The notes: generated by a model not told the origin, from the sequence alone. A stretch of DNA of 64,000 nt from Tetracentron sinense (GCA_015143295.1 CM026554.1:49536627-49600626); one strand, 5' to 3'. Numbered from the stretch's first letter, positions 44,346 to 56,124 are shown. Program-made: numbers and translations.

Positions 44346-46672
44346 CATGGATTTTCACCCCTCTCACAAAGATATCGTTTTGACTGAGAGTCGCCACCTA
44401 TTCATTCTTAGGGATAGGTCCCGGGATTGTTCATTTGGATAAGGCAAATGGTCTAATTAGAGTTAGGGTAAGCGGCTCACTTAAGCCACGGGGAAGGTGT
44501 TAGGCACCCCAGGACCCCCATTTTACAATGGTTACCTACTCCCTAAACTTAAGCCAATTTTAATATCAAAACTAATTATAATGTCTAAGTGTTTAAAAGA
44601 ATGTTAATCCAAGAAATATAGAAAGCTAGATGACTAGGGTCAAACCCGAGTTGGATTGTCTACGTACTCACATTGTGAGAACAAACCGAGCGTAGTTCTG
44701 GCACATGAGCCCGTGCCAAGGCTAGGGGTATGTGTGTGTATGCATAGGGTGGTCAAGGGTCTAGCCCGGAGGCTAGGGTTGATTGACCGGGGAGGTCAAG
44801 TGCACAAGTGTTAAGTCTAACCGCGGTTAGAGAGATGTAACTAGGGTTAAGGACTAACCCTGGCTAAGAAAAGGGCCTAGTGAGTCTCTTTTCAGGATTT
44901 TTGGATTTTTTCTATTTTTTTGATATTTTATGTGATTTAAGGATATGTACAAGCTAACCATAGTTAACTAATCAAGATTAAGTTAACCATGATTAGGGAC
45001 CAATGATGGTCAAGGTAAAGTTAACTAATGATTTTTTTGTCTTTTGGGGTTTTATATTTTTTTGGTATTTTTCATGATTTTATGTGAATTCTCCTGAGTA
45101 ATGAGACTTAACTAGGGTCAAAAGTAACTGGGGTTGACCTAACCCCGGTTAGGATCAAGGTTAGGGGTCAAGTGTGAGTCTGGTACACGTGTCAGGGCCT
45201 CAGGGATTCGGATTGGACTGGGCTTATTGCTAGGCCACTGTTTAAAGAAGAAAAGGGAATGTTGCCACTGGGATTGCCGACATTCCCAATACTGAACATA
45301 TTGGGAATGTCGGTGAACAGAGTGGCAACACTTCCTGTTTTTCATTGACAGTAACTTTTACCACCATGGTTGAGCTTCAGGAAGGTTCCCAGAGGGCTGA
45401 TGAGCCCAAGGGAGAAATCAGGGGGGAGCCACATGTCCTGGGCCTGGTCATGGGCCCTGGACTTGGATCATATGAGCCCGCGAAGGCTCTAAAGCCACTG
45501 GTTTAACAGAACACAGAATGTCGGTACTGGTATTACCGACATTTTGTACAGGTTTGATTTTAAGCTAATTAACCCTACACCCCAGGGCATGGGGAGTTAA
45601 GGTGAGTTGCACGAGAGTCTTAAAGACCCAAAACAGGCCTTGGATTGGACCAAGGCCTCACCAAATGCGAGCTAAAGCACCTGCAACAAAAACAGTCCAT
45701 AATGTTGGTAATTATTCTATCGACATTATGGATTTCTCTCAAAAAATGCAAGAACTGCCTACTGGGCTATACCACATTGCTTCCAGGGGATTCCTCATGA
45801 ACTGAGGAACCCCCCAGAAGACTGGTGGAGGGGTCATGGAGGTTTGTGCTCGTGTGTGTAAAGTGTGGTGGTCGGTTGGGGGTTCCACTGCCTACGGTGG
45901 AGGCAGGGAACCCCTCCTATTGCTCTAAACCGTGGCCAATACCCCCTGGAAATGACCAGGGGTTTACATAAGGGCCAGAGAAGAAGAGACCAAGGGGGTA
46001 GGGAGGGTTCCTACCCTGTCAAGTCGACTGCTACAGGCGGTGGTGGCTGCTCACGGTGGTGGACTGTAAGAAGGGCTATGGCTTTTGGATTTTTGGAAGG
46101 TTTCAAAGGTTTGATGATGCTAGAGAGGTCGAAATTGACCAGGGATTCCACATGGAGGTTCAGGCTTCTTCTTTGCACTGAGGGTGGAGTTGGATTTATA
46201 GAGAGGTGAAAATGGGGATATGGAAGGGATTAGGACGATGGTGGGTGATGGTTTCAGGCGAGGAATAGGCTTCTGGAGGGAGGTCAAATGCGTGGGAGTG
46301 GAGGTGGAGTGGCCTAGAGGAAGCAGGTGGTGTAGGGTGGTCGCTGCAGGCCTACAAACACGCAACAGGTAACGGCGGTAATGGGTTTACCGCCATTACC
46401 CATTACACAGCAAAGCTGGGTGTCGGTAAAGGGAGTGCCGACACCCTGAAGATTTGAATTTTTAATGGGCCAGGCCCCTTGGACGGGCATGGATATCGGT
46501 TTTGGGTCCTTGTATGGGGTTTGCCTATGGGTTTAGCCCTAAGGGCTTGGGTATACCTAGGGTATGAACTAGGGTTAGGCTAGGGCTACCTAGGGTGGAT
46601 TTAGGGTTTAGGTGTGAATTAACCATGGTTAAATTAATTAACCATGATTAAAAGGGGTGTAAAAATGGGGTG
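44346..46672. repeat. Large unclassified interspersed repeat (LTR-derivative-like)
   Basis: The left part has GAGAGTCGCCACCTATTC and GGGGAAGGTGTTAGGCACCC, phrases I associate with high-copy plant LTR-element sequences. The right side ends ...GGGTGTAAAAATGGGGTGCTGACA. No gag or pol frame is seen; open frames at 45602-45805, 45865-46209 and 46120-46365 have no family motif. Several small hairpins built on GTCGGTA / TACCGAC occur from 45255 to 46445. Ends and target duplication were not established. Confidence 0.45.
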
Positions 46673-47217
46673 CTGACAATCAGGATTAAATAATTTAACC
46701 TTGATTTTTGGCAAAATATAAGAGTTAATCTCATGTTTCATGCTTGGCATTAATGATTCTCAATATTTAAATTCAAATCAATTTTCAGAATTTGGATTCT
46801 CAGTAATCCATTATGTGCATAAAACCTTTTGAAAATTGCCAATTGGAATATGAAGAGAAGAGACAACGGAATTACATTTGGGTAGAGTCGTAGAGGTGAT
46901 GGAGGTGGGGAGGGTGGGGGTTCGAACTGTCAATGGGCCAGATTGGTGTCTATCTAGGTTCAGCCCTCACTTGTAAGTATCTAGCCCAAGCCCTCGCATG
47001 GCCTAAACTAACTATTCCCAAGCCTTACCCTTAGGATCAGGGCTGAGCTTAGACTTGCAAAGAAAATAAAGAAATTTTTTGTCATGGTTTTTATCGAATT
47101 TTTTTTCTAAACCACCACCAACTGCGGTCGTTTTCTTAGTACATGCTTGTATGGCTTTCTAGGCTCTGAAAAAGTTTAGATATGTTAAAGAAAAAAAAAG
47201 ACTTTCTTTATAAGGGA

Positions 47218-48103
47218 CTAGTGGGCGGCACGTGCCATGCACGTGAGAGAGGAAGGAGTTTCAATAGAGACACATGGCAACGACAAGGGCGTAACGGGAC
47301 TCCAACTGTGATTAAGATTCACCAACCCCTAGGGTTCACCCCCTTATCTTTTGTTTTTAGAAAAAAATTATTAATTTCTTTTAAATCTTGGTTAAAATTT
47401 ACTAACTCCTATGGTTAATTCATGTGGGGTGTGTGTGTGTGTTTGGGTGTGTGTGTAGACGGTTATGTGAGTTTGTGTCCCGCTTACCACACTGTTTGGT
47501 GTATTAAGTTGTTTACCAAAAAAAAAAAAAATTGCTTATGGTTAAATTTTTTATTCATATTTTTTTTTCTAAAATTTAAGGATAAGCAAAAATTCTATTA
47601 AGTGTTTGTCTTATATAATGATTATGATAAGGGTAGTTTAGGAAATTTTCAAATCTCTTATTATACAATTTATTTGTACACTATTTTTAATTTTATTCAT
47701 GTTTTTGCTATATTTTACGTTTTCTGACAAGCAAAGGTGATAAAAGAGAAAACATTTGTAACATATACTAAAAAATTCGTTAATATCAAATTTATAATAA
47801 ATAAATATTATATATATATATATATGTATGTATACTAGTAAACACCACTGGATAAAAAAAAAGATAATTAGTACTAAAGTAATTATTTTTATTTTTAAAT
47901 TATTTTTGAAGGTCGGTGATTTGAAGGACTCCCTCAAACCACTTTTGAGAGAGAAACGTGAAAGGCGTTTGTGATTTGGAGATAAATTATTTTTAAATGG
48001 TGGTGGGCCCCATTTATTCTTCCTCACACTACTGTAGAAAGAGAGACGTGAGAGGGATAGAGAGATAGGGTGCCTACATGAAAAAACAATTCAATAATAG
48101 AGA
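47218..48103 (-). mobile_element. Non-autonomous Helitron, 886 bp
   Basis: On the minus strand the start is A|TCTCTATTATTGAATTG and the end CCACTAG|T. The 17-base hairpin CACGTGC-ATG-GCACGTG (47229-47245) lies seven bases before the CTAG, the same design as the element at 10466-10879. The interior has no Rep/helicase frame and holds a GTGTGTG tract and AT-rich sequence. A truncated relative follows at about 48110-48369 with the 5' end CTATACTATAATATAAAG. Confidence 0.75.
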
Positions 48104-48416
48104 TCAAAATATTTTTTTAAAAAAATGAAATACGACATAATAAGTAATGGAAAAAAATATGAGAGTGATTTGGAGAAATAAATTAAACTACATCTAAATA
48201 GTGGTGGAGCCCATTTACTCTTATCACAATCTCTTAAAATTTCTCTAATGGTTTTTGAATAGAGAAAGAGAGAGAGAGAGAGTTAACCGTTGAGATTGAA
48301 GAAGGGTGTCACATGACATCCTTAAAATATAACTCAAGAGAAGGGGTTAGGTGACACTTATTTCTTTATATTATAGTATAGATATATAATGAGAGTCGGC
48401 CGGGCTGTAAGGGATC

Positions 48417-48665
48417 GATGTTGCCCGAAACCGAATCATGTCCAATTGTGATTAAACTCAGAGAGATCAATTGCACCCATAGAGCCCCTTTTAACCGGGG
48501 TTTAAAAAATTTAAGTTCTAGGGTTAATTTTTTTTTTCCTAAAAACCAAGATTAGATTGTTGAACCCTACGGTTTAGTGAATCTTAACCGTAGTTGATAG
48601 AGAGTAAAAGGACACATATTAATCTGTGCGTGCAATCGAACTCTCCCCAAGTTCAATCGCGATAT
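48417..48665. mobile_element. Foldback MITE of the GTTAAGATTCACTAA family
   Basis: Left arm CAATTGTGATTAAACTC...CCCCTTTTAACC; right arm AGTGAATCTTAACCGTAGTT...GAACTCTCCCCAAGTTCAA, with a CCTAAAAACCAAGATTAG centre. A partner copy lies at 51225-51445 within the duplicated segment. Confidence 0.65.
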
Positions 48666-48860
48666 GATCTTAACTGGTGTTGCCCAAACCCAACTTCATG
48701 TCAGCGGGCTTAGTTTAATGGCAGTTTCATAAAATCAATTAAAGATAATATTTCGAATAATACCCTTATTCATTTTTATCAATTACCAAGAATATCCTCG
48801 ATTTTAGCCTGTGTGAAATTTTTTTGAGTTCACGCATTGCGTGACTCTTATATATATATA

Positions 48861-50011
48861 AGGAAGGGATCGGGGGACATATGAAATAGAACAAATATGT
48901 TCACACGTGCTTACAACCATTCCTTCTTCAAATCCAACGGTAATCATTAAACCAAAATTTATAAGGAAAATGACACTTTTGGAATTTTGTATTAAAAAGA
49001 AAACTTTCCTTCTTCCTCTCGGGGGAGAATCTCGGAGAGTGAATCCCACTCAGATCTCTTTCTCTCTCTCTCCGCGGCATCTTTTCTTTTTCCCTGAAAT
49101 CTGGAATGTCTGTTCTTTAAGGGATACAAATACAATTGGATAATTCCTGAAATCTGGAATCAGTTTTCTTTTTCCCTCTCTATAATTTAAAAAAATAGCA
49201 AAGTGCAAGAGGAATTTTCTTGTTCTAATCATAAAAATAATGCAAGATTACTTCGTAAGAACAAGGAACTAACCTTGATGCAACTGAATATAATTCCAAA
49301 ATCAGACACATGAACACGTCTGGGTCAATTAGATTGAACTTTCAGTTTAATATTATGAGTACATCACGGTCGCTAATTTCAAGTTCTTTCATTCTTCCTC
49401 GAAACTTCTCTTTCTCTGCGTTGCAGAGAGGATGTTCGTCATTCTTTCATTATAAGAACTAGAGAAATAGCAGCCGTTATTACTTCTGAGTTCTAGCCCT
49501 TACAAATAAGTACAAATTTAGAATAGATAGGAGGTTGTTCAATGTTGTTTGCACCAGAAATATAACAGCCTTAAACGGTATTCTTGACACCCTTCCACCA
49601 CAATCGGAAGAGATTCCTTTACACATATCTTCCTCGCTTGAAAATTATTAGATTGATGCCAACATTTGCTGGGAAACACAACAAAGATGTGTATAGCCCA
49701 CTGCACTTAGGCTTCCGCCAATGGACATGTGAAGATGGTCAGGCTGCTTTTGGAAGTCGGACGGCCGGAGAGAGAGGGGATAAAGAGAGAAAAAGGGGAA
49801 AAGAAGTCGGAGAGAGAGATATGAGAGGGCTCCACTCTCCGAGATTCTCTCCTGAGAGGAAGAAGGGAACTTTTGTTTTAATACAAAATTCCTAAAGTGT
49901 CATTTTCCTTATAAATTTTGGTTTAATGATTGCCGTTGGATTTGAGGGACGAATGGTTGTAAGCACGTGTGAACATATATATATTCTATTTCATATGTCT
50001 ACCGATCCCTT

Positions 50012-50014
<3 letters not shown>
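48861..50014. mobile_element. Long-TIR element, arms about 185 bp, 1.15 kb
   Basis: The left arm (48861-49047) begins AGGAAGGGATCGGGGGACAT, and the right arm (about 49832-50014) ends ACCGATCCCTTCCCT. Between them, AAATTTATAAGGAAAATGAC / GTCATTTTCCTTATAAATTT and AATCTCGGAGAGTG / CACTCTCCGAGATT pair. Both sides are TATATA tracts. Long arms fit a Mutator-like element. The 0.78 kb interior has unique sequence with no recognised product, so a captured host fragment is possible. Confidence 0.7.

Positions 50015-50055
<41 letters not shown>
50015..50055. repeat. (TA)n microsatellite
   Basis: About 40 bp of TA repeats next to the long-TIR element. Confidence 0.9.
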
Positions 50056-50058
<3 letters not shown>

Positions 50059-50079
50059 GTAATCGGTCATATATTTATC

Positions 50080-50225
50080 AGATATACTAGTATCCAAATT
50101 TGAATCCGATTATAAACGGATAGTAAAATTACTATCTGAATTTGTTCCACCAGATACCTATTCGGATAATTATCCGACTACACAGATTCGGATACGGATT
50201 ATCCACATCCGTTTATAGCCCTAAC
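50080..50225. repeat. Half copy of the ATCCG-rich TIR MITE
   Basis: GATAATTATCCGACTACACA, GATTCGGATACGGAT and the end ATCCGTTTATAGCCCTAACC match the right half of the element at 29145-29605. Confidence 0.7.
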
Positions 50226-50394
50226 CAAGAAAATAGGTAAAAACGTGGAAAAGAAAAAAAAAAAAGATTTCTAATACAAATTTTAGTTGTGTTTCGTCCA
50301 ATTTTTTTTCCTTTTTTTTTTCACTTATTTTCTCATCAACCAAACATAAGGTTAGGTTTAAAGAATCTAAACTTGGTTTTTAAAAAAATGAAAG

Positions 50395-51515
50395 AGTTAA
50401 TCTCATGATGGGTATCCTTCGGTGATTCTCTATTTATAAATTCAAATTCTATTTTCAAAATTTGGATTCTTGTAATCGATTATGTGCATAAAACATTTTG
50501 AAAATTATCTATTAGAATGTGAAGAGAAGAGATAACATAATTACATTTGGGTAGAGATGGGGGTATGGAGGTGGGTGGGAAGGGTGATGGTTAGGACTGT
50601 CAATGGGTTGTGCCAAATCTGTCCAGTTCCAGCCCTCACTTGTAAGTTTATGGCCCAAGCGCTCGCATGGCCTAAACTAGCTATGCCCAAGCCTTATCCT
50701 TATGATTAGGGCTGAGTGTGAACTTGCTAAGAAGACTTCTTCCATTATGGGATGATAACCTTGAAGATATTTGAGATTGAAAATACGTATATTCATATTT
50801 ATAAACTTCAAATGTATATTTATACATGTATTGTTAGGGTCTCCTAAAGTCTATTTGAGCATGTTTGGCTGTAGATTAAAGGATGCTCTTATCTGGAATA
50901 TGATGTTGGATACACAATTCATTATTTTCCTTGCAAAGGGTGTAAGAACTCAGCACTTGACAATTTATGTCTAAGCCTAAACATGTGAGTTTAAAGGAAG
51001 CTATTCTAAACTAATAATATTTTATTATGCATATTTGAAGCAATGCGGTAGCAGAGCATGTTGTACTTTCAAAACTCTTATTGTACAATTCATCCGTGCA
51101 CTATTTTCAACTCTATTCATGTGTTTTCACCATATTTTATGCAATGAAGATTATCCTAAAAGCAAAGGCGATACACATATATATATAAGGTGGGCTGGCC
51201 GGGTTGTAAGGGATGTTGCCTGAAACCGGATCATGTCCAATTGTGATTGAGCTCACAAAGTTCAATCGCACTCACAAAGCCCCCTTTTAATCCTAGTTAA
51301 CAAATTTTAACTCCTAGGGTTTAAAAAATTCCTAAAAACTAATGTTAGATTGTTCAACCCTAAGAGTTACCAAATTTTAACCATAATTAATAGGGAGTAA
51401 AAAGGACAAGTGGGTGCGATTGAACTCTCCCCAAGTTCAATGACAACTGAAAATGAACTTATCTTGTGTTGCCCAAGCACTACCCTCATCTCAGTGGGCC
51501 TAATTTTTTTTGGAT
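50395..51515. repeat. Segmental duplicate, right copy (pair with 46715-48720)
   Basis: It has the same order of landmarks as the left copy but lacks the Helitron. It contains the shared foldback MITE at 51225-51445. A local segment at about 50740-51040 has no match in the other copy and no coding signal. Confidence 0.7.
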
Positions 51516-51793
51516 CCACCGAGGCTAGCCAGCTTTATTGATGGAAAAAAAAGATTTTTTTTCCCAAACTTCCAAGGGCCAGGCTTGGTACCCTCACATG
51601 AGGGCCAGATTGACATGCCTAAATTAACCCCACATGCACGTTCGAGTGAAGATGTAGGGAGACTGATGCAAGACAGGCGTGGGATGTTCAAGCAAACAAC
51701 AAAAAAGACTGATGTATTTATGCCCTTCCTCCCGGATACTACAAGAAGTTGAACTACGAGAAGAATCATTCAAATTGGTTTGGTGTGCGTTTG

Positions 51794-52474
51794 TAGGGTG
51801 GCAATTGGGCTGGACCAAAGCCTGATTGTTCGGCCCAAAGTTTAGGTGGGTTGGGCCAGCCTTACTTTTGGTTGGGCTGAGTTTGGACAAGAAAATAGGC
51901 CCAAAGTTAATATTGGGCTGAGCTTTGGCTACCCTTAGCTCAGCCCGGCCCAAATTAAAATATTTAATAAATAAAATATATAATATATATACAAAGAGAA
52001 CGCCCATGGTTCATCTCATGGTTCATCTCTCACTCCTCTCTTCCAGTTTTTATTCCCTTTTCTTCCCTTTCCCTTTTCAATCTTCATGGCATACATTTCC
52101 ATATGGCATACATTTCCCTTTCCCTCTTCAATGCTCATAACATACATTGTATAAAGAGAGAAATCCATGTATAGCACATCCAAAACTTTACACTTTTCAT
52201 TTGTTGTATCACCCCCACCAGCAAGAAGGTAGTAGCAGCCCAAGTGGGCAGCCTAAAAGAAGCCCCCACAAAAAGAAAGATCCCATTTTTTAAAACTCAA
52301 GTCTACTTTGGGTCAGCCCAAACTCATTCTACTTTGGGCCAACCCAAACTCGGGCTTTAGCCTAAAGCCCGACATTATTTGTGAGCCAAGCTTGGGCTGG
52401 GGTAAGGTTTCAAACTTTGGGCGGAGCTTGGGCTAACCCCAGCCTAACCCAGCCCAGCCCGATTGCCACCCCTA
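51794..52474. mobile_element. hAT-type MITE, 681 bp, 8 bp target duplication
   Basis: It begins TAGGGTGGCAATTGGGCTGG and ends CAGCCCGATTGCCACCCCTA, an inverted repeat with the TAGGGGTGGCAA terminus of plant hAT elements. TGCGTTTG flanks it on both sides (51786-51793 and 52475-52482). The body is rich in GGCCCAAAG / CTTTGGGCC phrases. No transposase. Confidence 0.9.
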
Positions 52475-52482
52475 TGCGTTTG

Positions 52483-53380
52483 AGATTAATTCTATTGACC
52501 ATAAACGTTTATAATATAATCATTGGATATACAACCACTCAATATATTTGATTAAAACATAAAGATGCCTCAAGTGTTGAGATAGTATTGCTGAAAATGG
52601 TAGTGGTTTTATAAAAATTGATTAAATCACTTATTATCACTCAAACACACCTTAATCATCCATCACTCTACATAAACACCTTCTGCCCATCCAGCTAGGA
52701 TGGCAAAGGTGTACCCCTGGTTTGAGAGAGGTTCTGGGATCGAACCTCAACCCAATGTGGCAGACAAAGTGACTAATTAACTAGCTACTAACCAGCTATC
52801 CATCCTTTCAAATAATTGCTGCAAGAAATTCCCATAGTTCATATTTCACTAGCCAGGGATGGACGCCTCAACAAATCATCATTGGGTCCCGCCAACTAAT
52901 TACTATGAAAGTGACATTAAAATGAGCTTGCATCTTGCATAAAAATAAAATAAAAATTCAATGGTGTAGGAAACAATGCAATTCAAATTCAAACGAAAAT
53001 GCTATTTTTAAGGAATAAATGAAAATAGGAAAGAATCAACAAAACATCAATTGCAGCCCTAGATATTCATTGAGAGTTGAGATTTGATATATTGGTTTTT
53101 ATACTGTGACATCGTCTACTCATCCGAGTTAACTATGATAACACCCAATTGCTAAGCCAATTGATAAGGGATAACAACAATTTTCAAGAAGAGCTAAAAT
53201 CAATATATAGAACAGCCGACATTCACACCATCTTACTTTTAAACGTTAAGTCTGTAGGTCATCTTATGATACAAAAGGCCGAAATCTAATAAACAACAGA
53301 TTTATCAGCTAAGCGAAAGATTACAAAGCTGAATTATACAACTTTCAGCGATGTTTTGTTTAAGTTTTTTTGTCAACTCT
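52483..53380. other. Spacer with a SINE-like head; no gene
   Basis: At about 52690-52765, GATGGCAAAGGTGTACCCC then GGTTCTGGGATCGAACC resemble the A and B boxes of a SINE. The rest is AT-rich and without coding similarity. Confidence 0.45.
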
Positions 53381-53384
53381 TAGG

Positions 53385-53722
53385 TGGAGTTTGGTAACAC
53401 TAATCTAATAAGCTCTAAATAGGTAGAGATTATTTGAAAATTGTGCTTCGATGGACTTTTGATTGTTAAGTTGAAGGTTAATTGCATATCTATATCTTTT
53501 TGAAGCAGAGGTTTTACCTCTTATTTAAAAAGTCAGGGGTTTTACCTCTTATTAAAAAAATTGTTATGAGATACTTTTTTAGTAAGAGGTAAAACCCTAC
53601 TTTAAAAAGATATAGACATGCAATTAACCTTCAACTTAACAATCTAAAGTCAAGCACAATTTTCAAATAATCTCTCATATTTAGAGCTTATTAGATTAAT
53701 AATACCAAACTCTACCTTAATT
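53385..53722. mobile_element. Foldback MITE, about 335 bp, near-perfect palindrome
   Basis: Left arm TTAGGTGGAGTTTGGTAACA ... GTTAAGTTGAAGGTTAATTG ... GGTTTTACCTCTTA; right arm AGTAAGAGGTAAAACCCTAC ... CAATTAACCTTCAACTTAAC ... ACCAAACTCTACCTTAA. Arms are about 150 bp with a short centre. No coding capacity. Confidence 0.82.
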
Positions 53723-53728
53723 TGGACA

Positions 53729-54272
53729 TAGGATCAGTGCATCTGTTGGCCAGCCAACTGAAAGATGTGAACCACGTGTTTTGCATGACGACAAAAGGTC
53801 TAGGCATGCAAGCTTCAAATTCCCACATTATAAGAAATTGAATACAAATGAAAAAATGTTCAAGATTTAACTAGAAGATTAAGCTTCTAAAAGTAAAGCA
53901 TTTTATTTAAGCCAATATGTGCGATAGTTTTAAATGCTTCTAAAAAGGCATATTATTTTCAAAGAGTTGGAAGTCAAGAGAGTTACTAATTGTGATTTCA
54001 ACATTAATCTCCCAAAAAAAAATTGCAATTAATGCAAAGCATCACATGGTTTGTGTCATTGGGAAAGAAAGGAAAACAAGTATGTGAGAGGATTCAATCT
54101 ATCCACCAAATCAACCCCACCACGTTTTAGAATGCCTCGACCATTTCGTAATCCAAAACCTAAATTTTAAAACGATGCAGATTTTGAGAGATGTTTCGTA
54201 GTCTAAAGCATTTTATGAATCTGCTAGTCGTGCGCAGATCCATATCCAAACAGCTTAAACACCCCCTTAAGT
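53729..54272. repeat. Copy 2 of the triplicated segment
   Basis: It runs GATCAGTGCATCTGTTGGCC ... CAACTGAAAGATGTGAACC ... CACATGGTTTGTGTCATTGG ... AACAGCTTAAACACCCCCTT and stops where the copia LTR begins. It matches copy 3 at 56125-56820 and, in part, copy 1 at 30653-31640. Confidence 0.8.
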
Positions 54273-54273
54273 T

Positions 54274-54710
54274 GTTGTGCATTTGTCTTATATTCTGCTG
54301 CAGACAAGTTGGCTCGAGCAAGAAATCAATTTGCTCGAACCAAGATGATTGGTTTCACGACTGAGAAAAAGTTAACATTCCAATAGCCAACTCACTCAAA
54401 GAGAGATTAAGTTCGCTCGAGCGAGTATCACAAATCCAGAATTAGGATTCCAAATTCTAATTCGTTTCAAACCTAGTATATATACTATACTTTTGGGTTA
54501 TAGGGTTTCTAAGGCAAACCAAACTATTCAGAGAGAGAGAGAGAGGGAGAGAGAGAGAGAATTCTTAGTGAGAGGCTAGGGAGTGATTTTGTATTCTCTA
54601 CTTTGATTTAGTGAAGAAGATGATCTCTCCATGGACGTAGCTTATACCAAGTGAACCACGTATATCTTGTGAGTTTATTGTTCGTTATTAGCATATTACT
54701 TTTCACCATA
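54274..54710 (+). repeat. Probable 5' LTR of a truncated copia element
   Basis: The sequence starts TGTTGTGCATTTGTC, includes GCTCGAGCGAG and a (GA)n tract, and is followed at once by a primer-binding site. No 3' partner was found in the window, so the exact ends are inferred from the primer site and the break in the flanking repeat. Confidence 0.55.
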
Positions 54711-54713
54711 TAT

Positions 54714-54725
54714 TGGTATCAGAGC
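54714..54725 (+). other. Primer-binding site of the truncated copia element
   Basis: TGGTATCAGAGC, a perfect complement to initiator tRNA-Met. Confidence 0.9.
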
Positions 54726-54740
54726 ATAAGTTTCGAAGCA

Positions 54741-56124
54741 ATGGCATCGAAAAGTTCCAATGCCAAGTTTGAAGTAGTCAGATTCGATGGGAAATGCAAC
54801 TTCGGACTATGGCAGAGTCGTGGGAAAGATTTGTTAATACAACAAGATTTGCACAAAACGCTTCAAGGTTAAACAAAGAAGCCGGAATCAATGTCCGATG
54901 AAGAGTGGGAAGATCTAGAACTAAAGGTTATAAGTACAATTAGGTTAGGCCTATCTGACGATGTTCTCTACCATGTGCTAAATGAAGGTTCTGCACCAAA
55001 GCTTTGGACAAAACTTGAAAGTCTATACATGACAAAGTCATTGACTAAGAGGTTATTCTTAAAGCAGAAGTTATACAGTCTTCGGATGAAAGAAGGTGGG
55101 AATATCATGAAGCATATGACTGCGTTCAGCAGAACGATCACTAAGTTAGCAAGTGTCGATGAGAAAATCAAGGATGAGGATCAAGCTCTTATACTACTCT
55201 CTTCTCTTCCACTCAACATCTCATTGCAACCCTAATCTATGGAAAGGATATCATAGAGCTAGAAGACACTATAGCGGCCCTACTCTCTAATGTATTGTTG
55301 TTAAATTCTGGCGATTTGCGATTCAAATCCTACAATTTGAATTAATTGGATAAATCTCAATCGAATTGCGATTTAGATTGCAATTTGCAATTCAAATCTT
55401 GCGATTCATGTGATTTGAGCACAAAACAACCTATTTCAAACCAATATATAAAAAGTATTTTAAAAAAATATTTTTATACTTTCAATTTTCTACAGGTACT
55501 TTGTGTCTTTTAAGAAGAAAGAACAAATGGGAAAACCCCTATTATAGAAATGTCAAAACCCCTATTTGTGTTTTCTCTCTGTTGCTTTGAAATATGGAAA
55601 AAAAAATGAATGAAGAAGAAGAAAGAGGATGGAGTTAGAGAGTTGAACTCTGAGGAGAATTTGATAGTTTATTTTATTAGTCTTTCTAATTGTACAAATC
55701 TTTTGATATTTGATCTCATACAACATGAATATATGAGTTTAATTTTGTTGATTTATCTTTGATGATATTAGGGGTTATGTTTTGTTTTATGGAGTTCATT
55801 CGCGTTTTGTATAGTGTAAGCAATGAAATGTTTATTACTTTCTTTTATCAATAGATATGAATAGAATCTTTTGGATAATTGATTGTTTCATTTTCTGATT
55901 TATTAAGTATTTTTTTAACAATTAAAAAAAATGGATTAAATCTTACGATTTACGATTTAAATCCCGATTTGAATCGAATTGGTCCTAAAACGATTTTACG
56001 ATTCGATTACGATTTAACAACCTTGCTCGATTTAACAACCTTGCTCAAATGACATGAGAAAGAAAAGTCTGGATGAAGAAAAAACACAAGCTGAGGGTTT
56101 ATTTGTAAGGGGGAGAACGAAGGA
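54741..56124 (+). pseudogene. Truncated copia gag (UBN2), interrupted by an insert
   Basis: From ATG 54741 the frame reads a copia gag start (MASKSSNAKFEVVRFDGKCN) with a stop at 54870-54872. It then resumes MSDEEWEDLELKVISTIRLG, LWTKLESLYMTKSLTKRLFL and QALILLSSLP. A one-base shift near 55205 moves the frame, and the coding similarity continues to about 55297. A TIR-like insert (about 55300-56040) follows, after which about 80 bp of gag resume (KKSLDEEKTQAEGLFVRGRT). Protease, integrase and RT are missing. The element is dead. Confidence 0.8.
55300..56040. mobile_element. Insert with GTTGTTAAAT ends inside the copia gag
   Basis: The left end GTTGTTAAATTCTGGCGATT and the right end, read in reverse, GGTTGTTAAATCGTAATCG are similar. 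Both terminal zones are rich in GATTTGCGATT/AATCGCAA phrases around an AT-rich core. It splits the gag frame cleanly, which marks it as an insertion. No target duplication was fixed. Confidence 0.6.

Larger units (their letters stand above)
46715..48720. repeat. Segmental duplicate, left copy (pair with 50395-51515)
   Basis: Matching landmarks in the two copies are TTATGTGCATAAAAC, AATTACATTTGGGTAGAG, CAGCCCTCACTTGTAAGT, CTCGCATGGCCTAAACTA, TTGTAAGGGAT and ACTCTCCCCAAGTTCAAT. This copy is longer because it took up a Helitron at 47218-48103 and further repeats. No gene. Confidence 0.75.

Noticed and set aside
45602..46365. Open frames of 67-114 codons on both strands
   Set aside because: They are GC-richer readings inside a large repeat, with no family motif and overlapping each other.
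49584..49895. 103-codon frame inside the long-TIR element
   Set aside because: Its 3' half is the inverted arm itself; no domain seen. Kept only as a possible captured fragment in findings.
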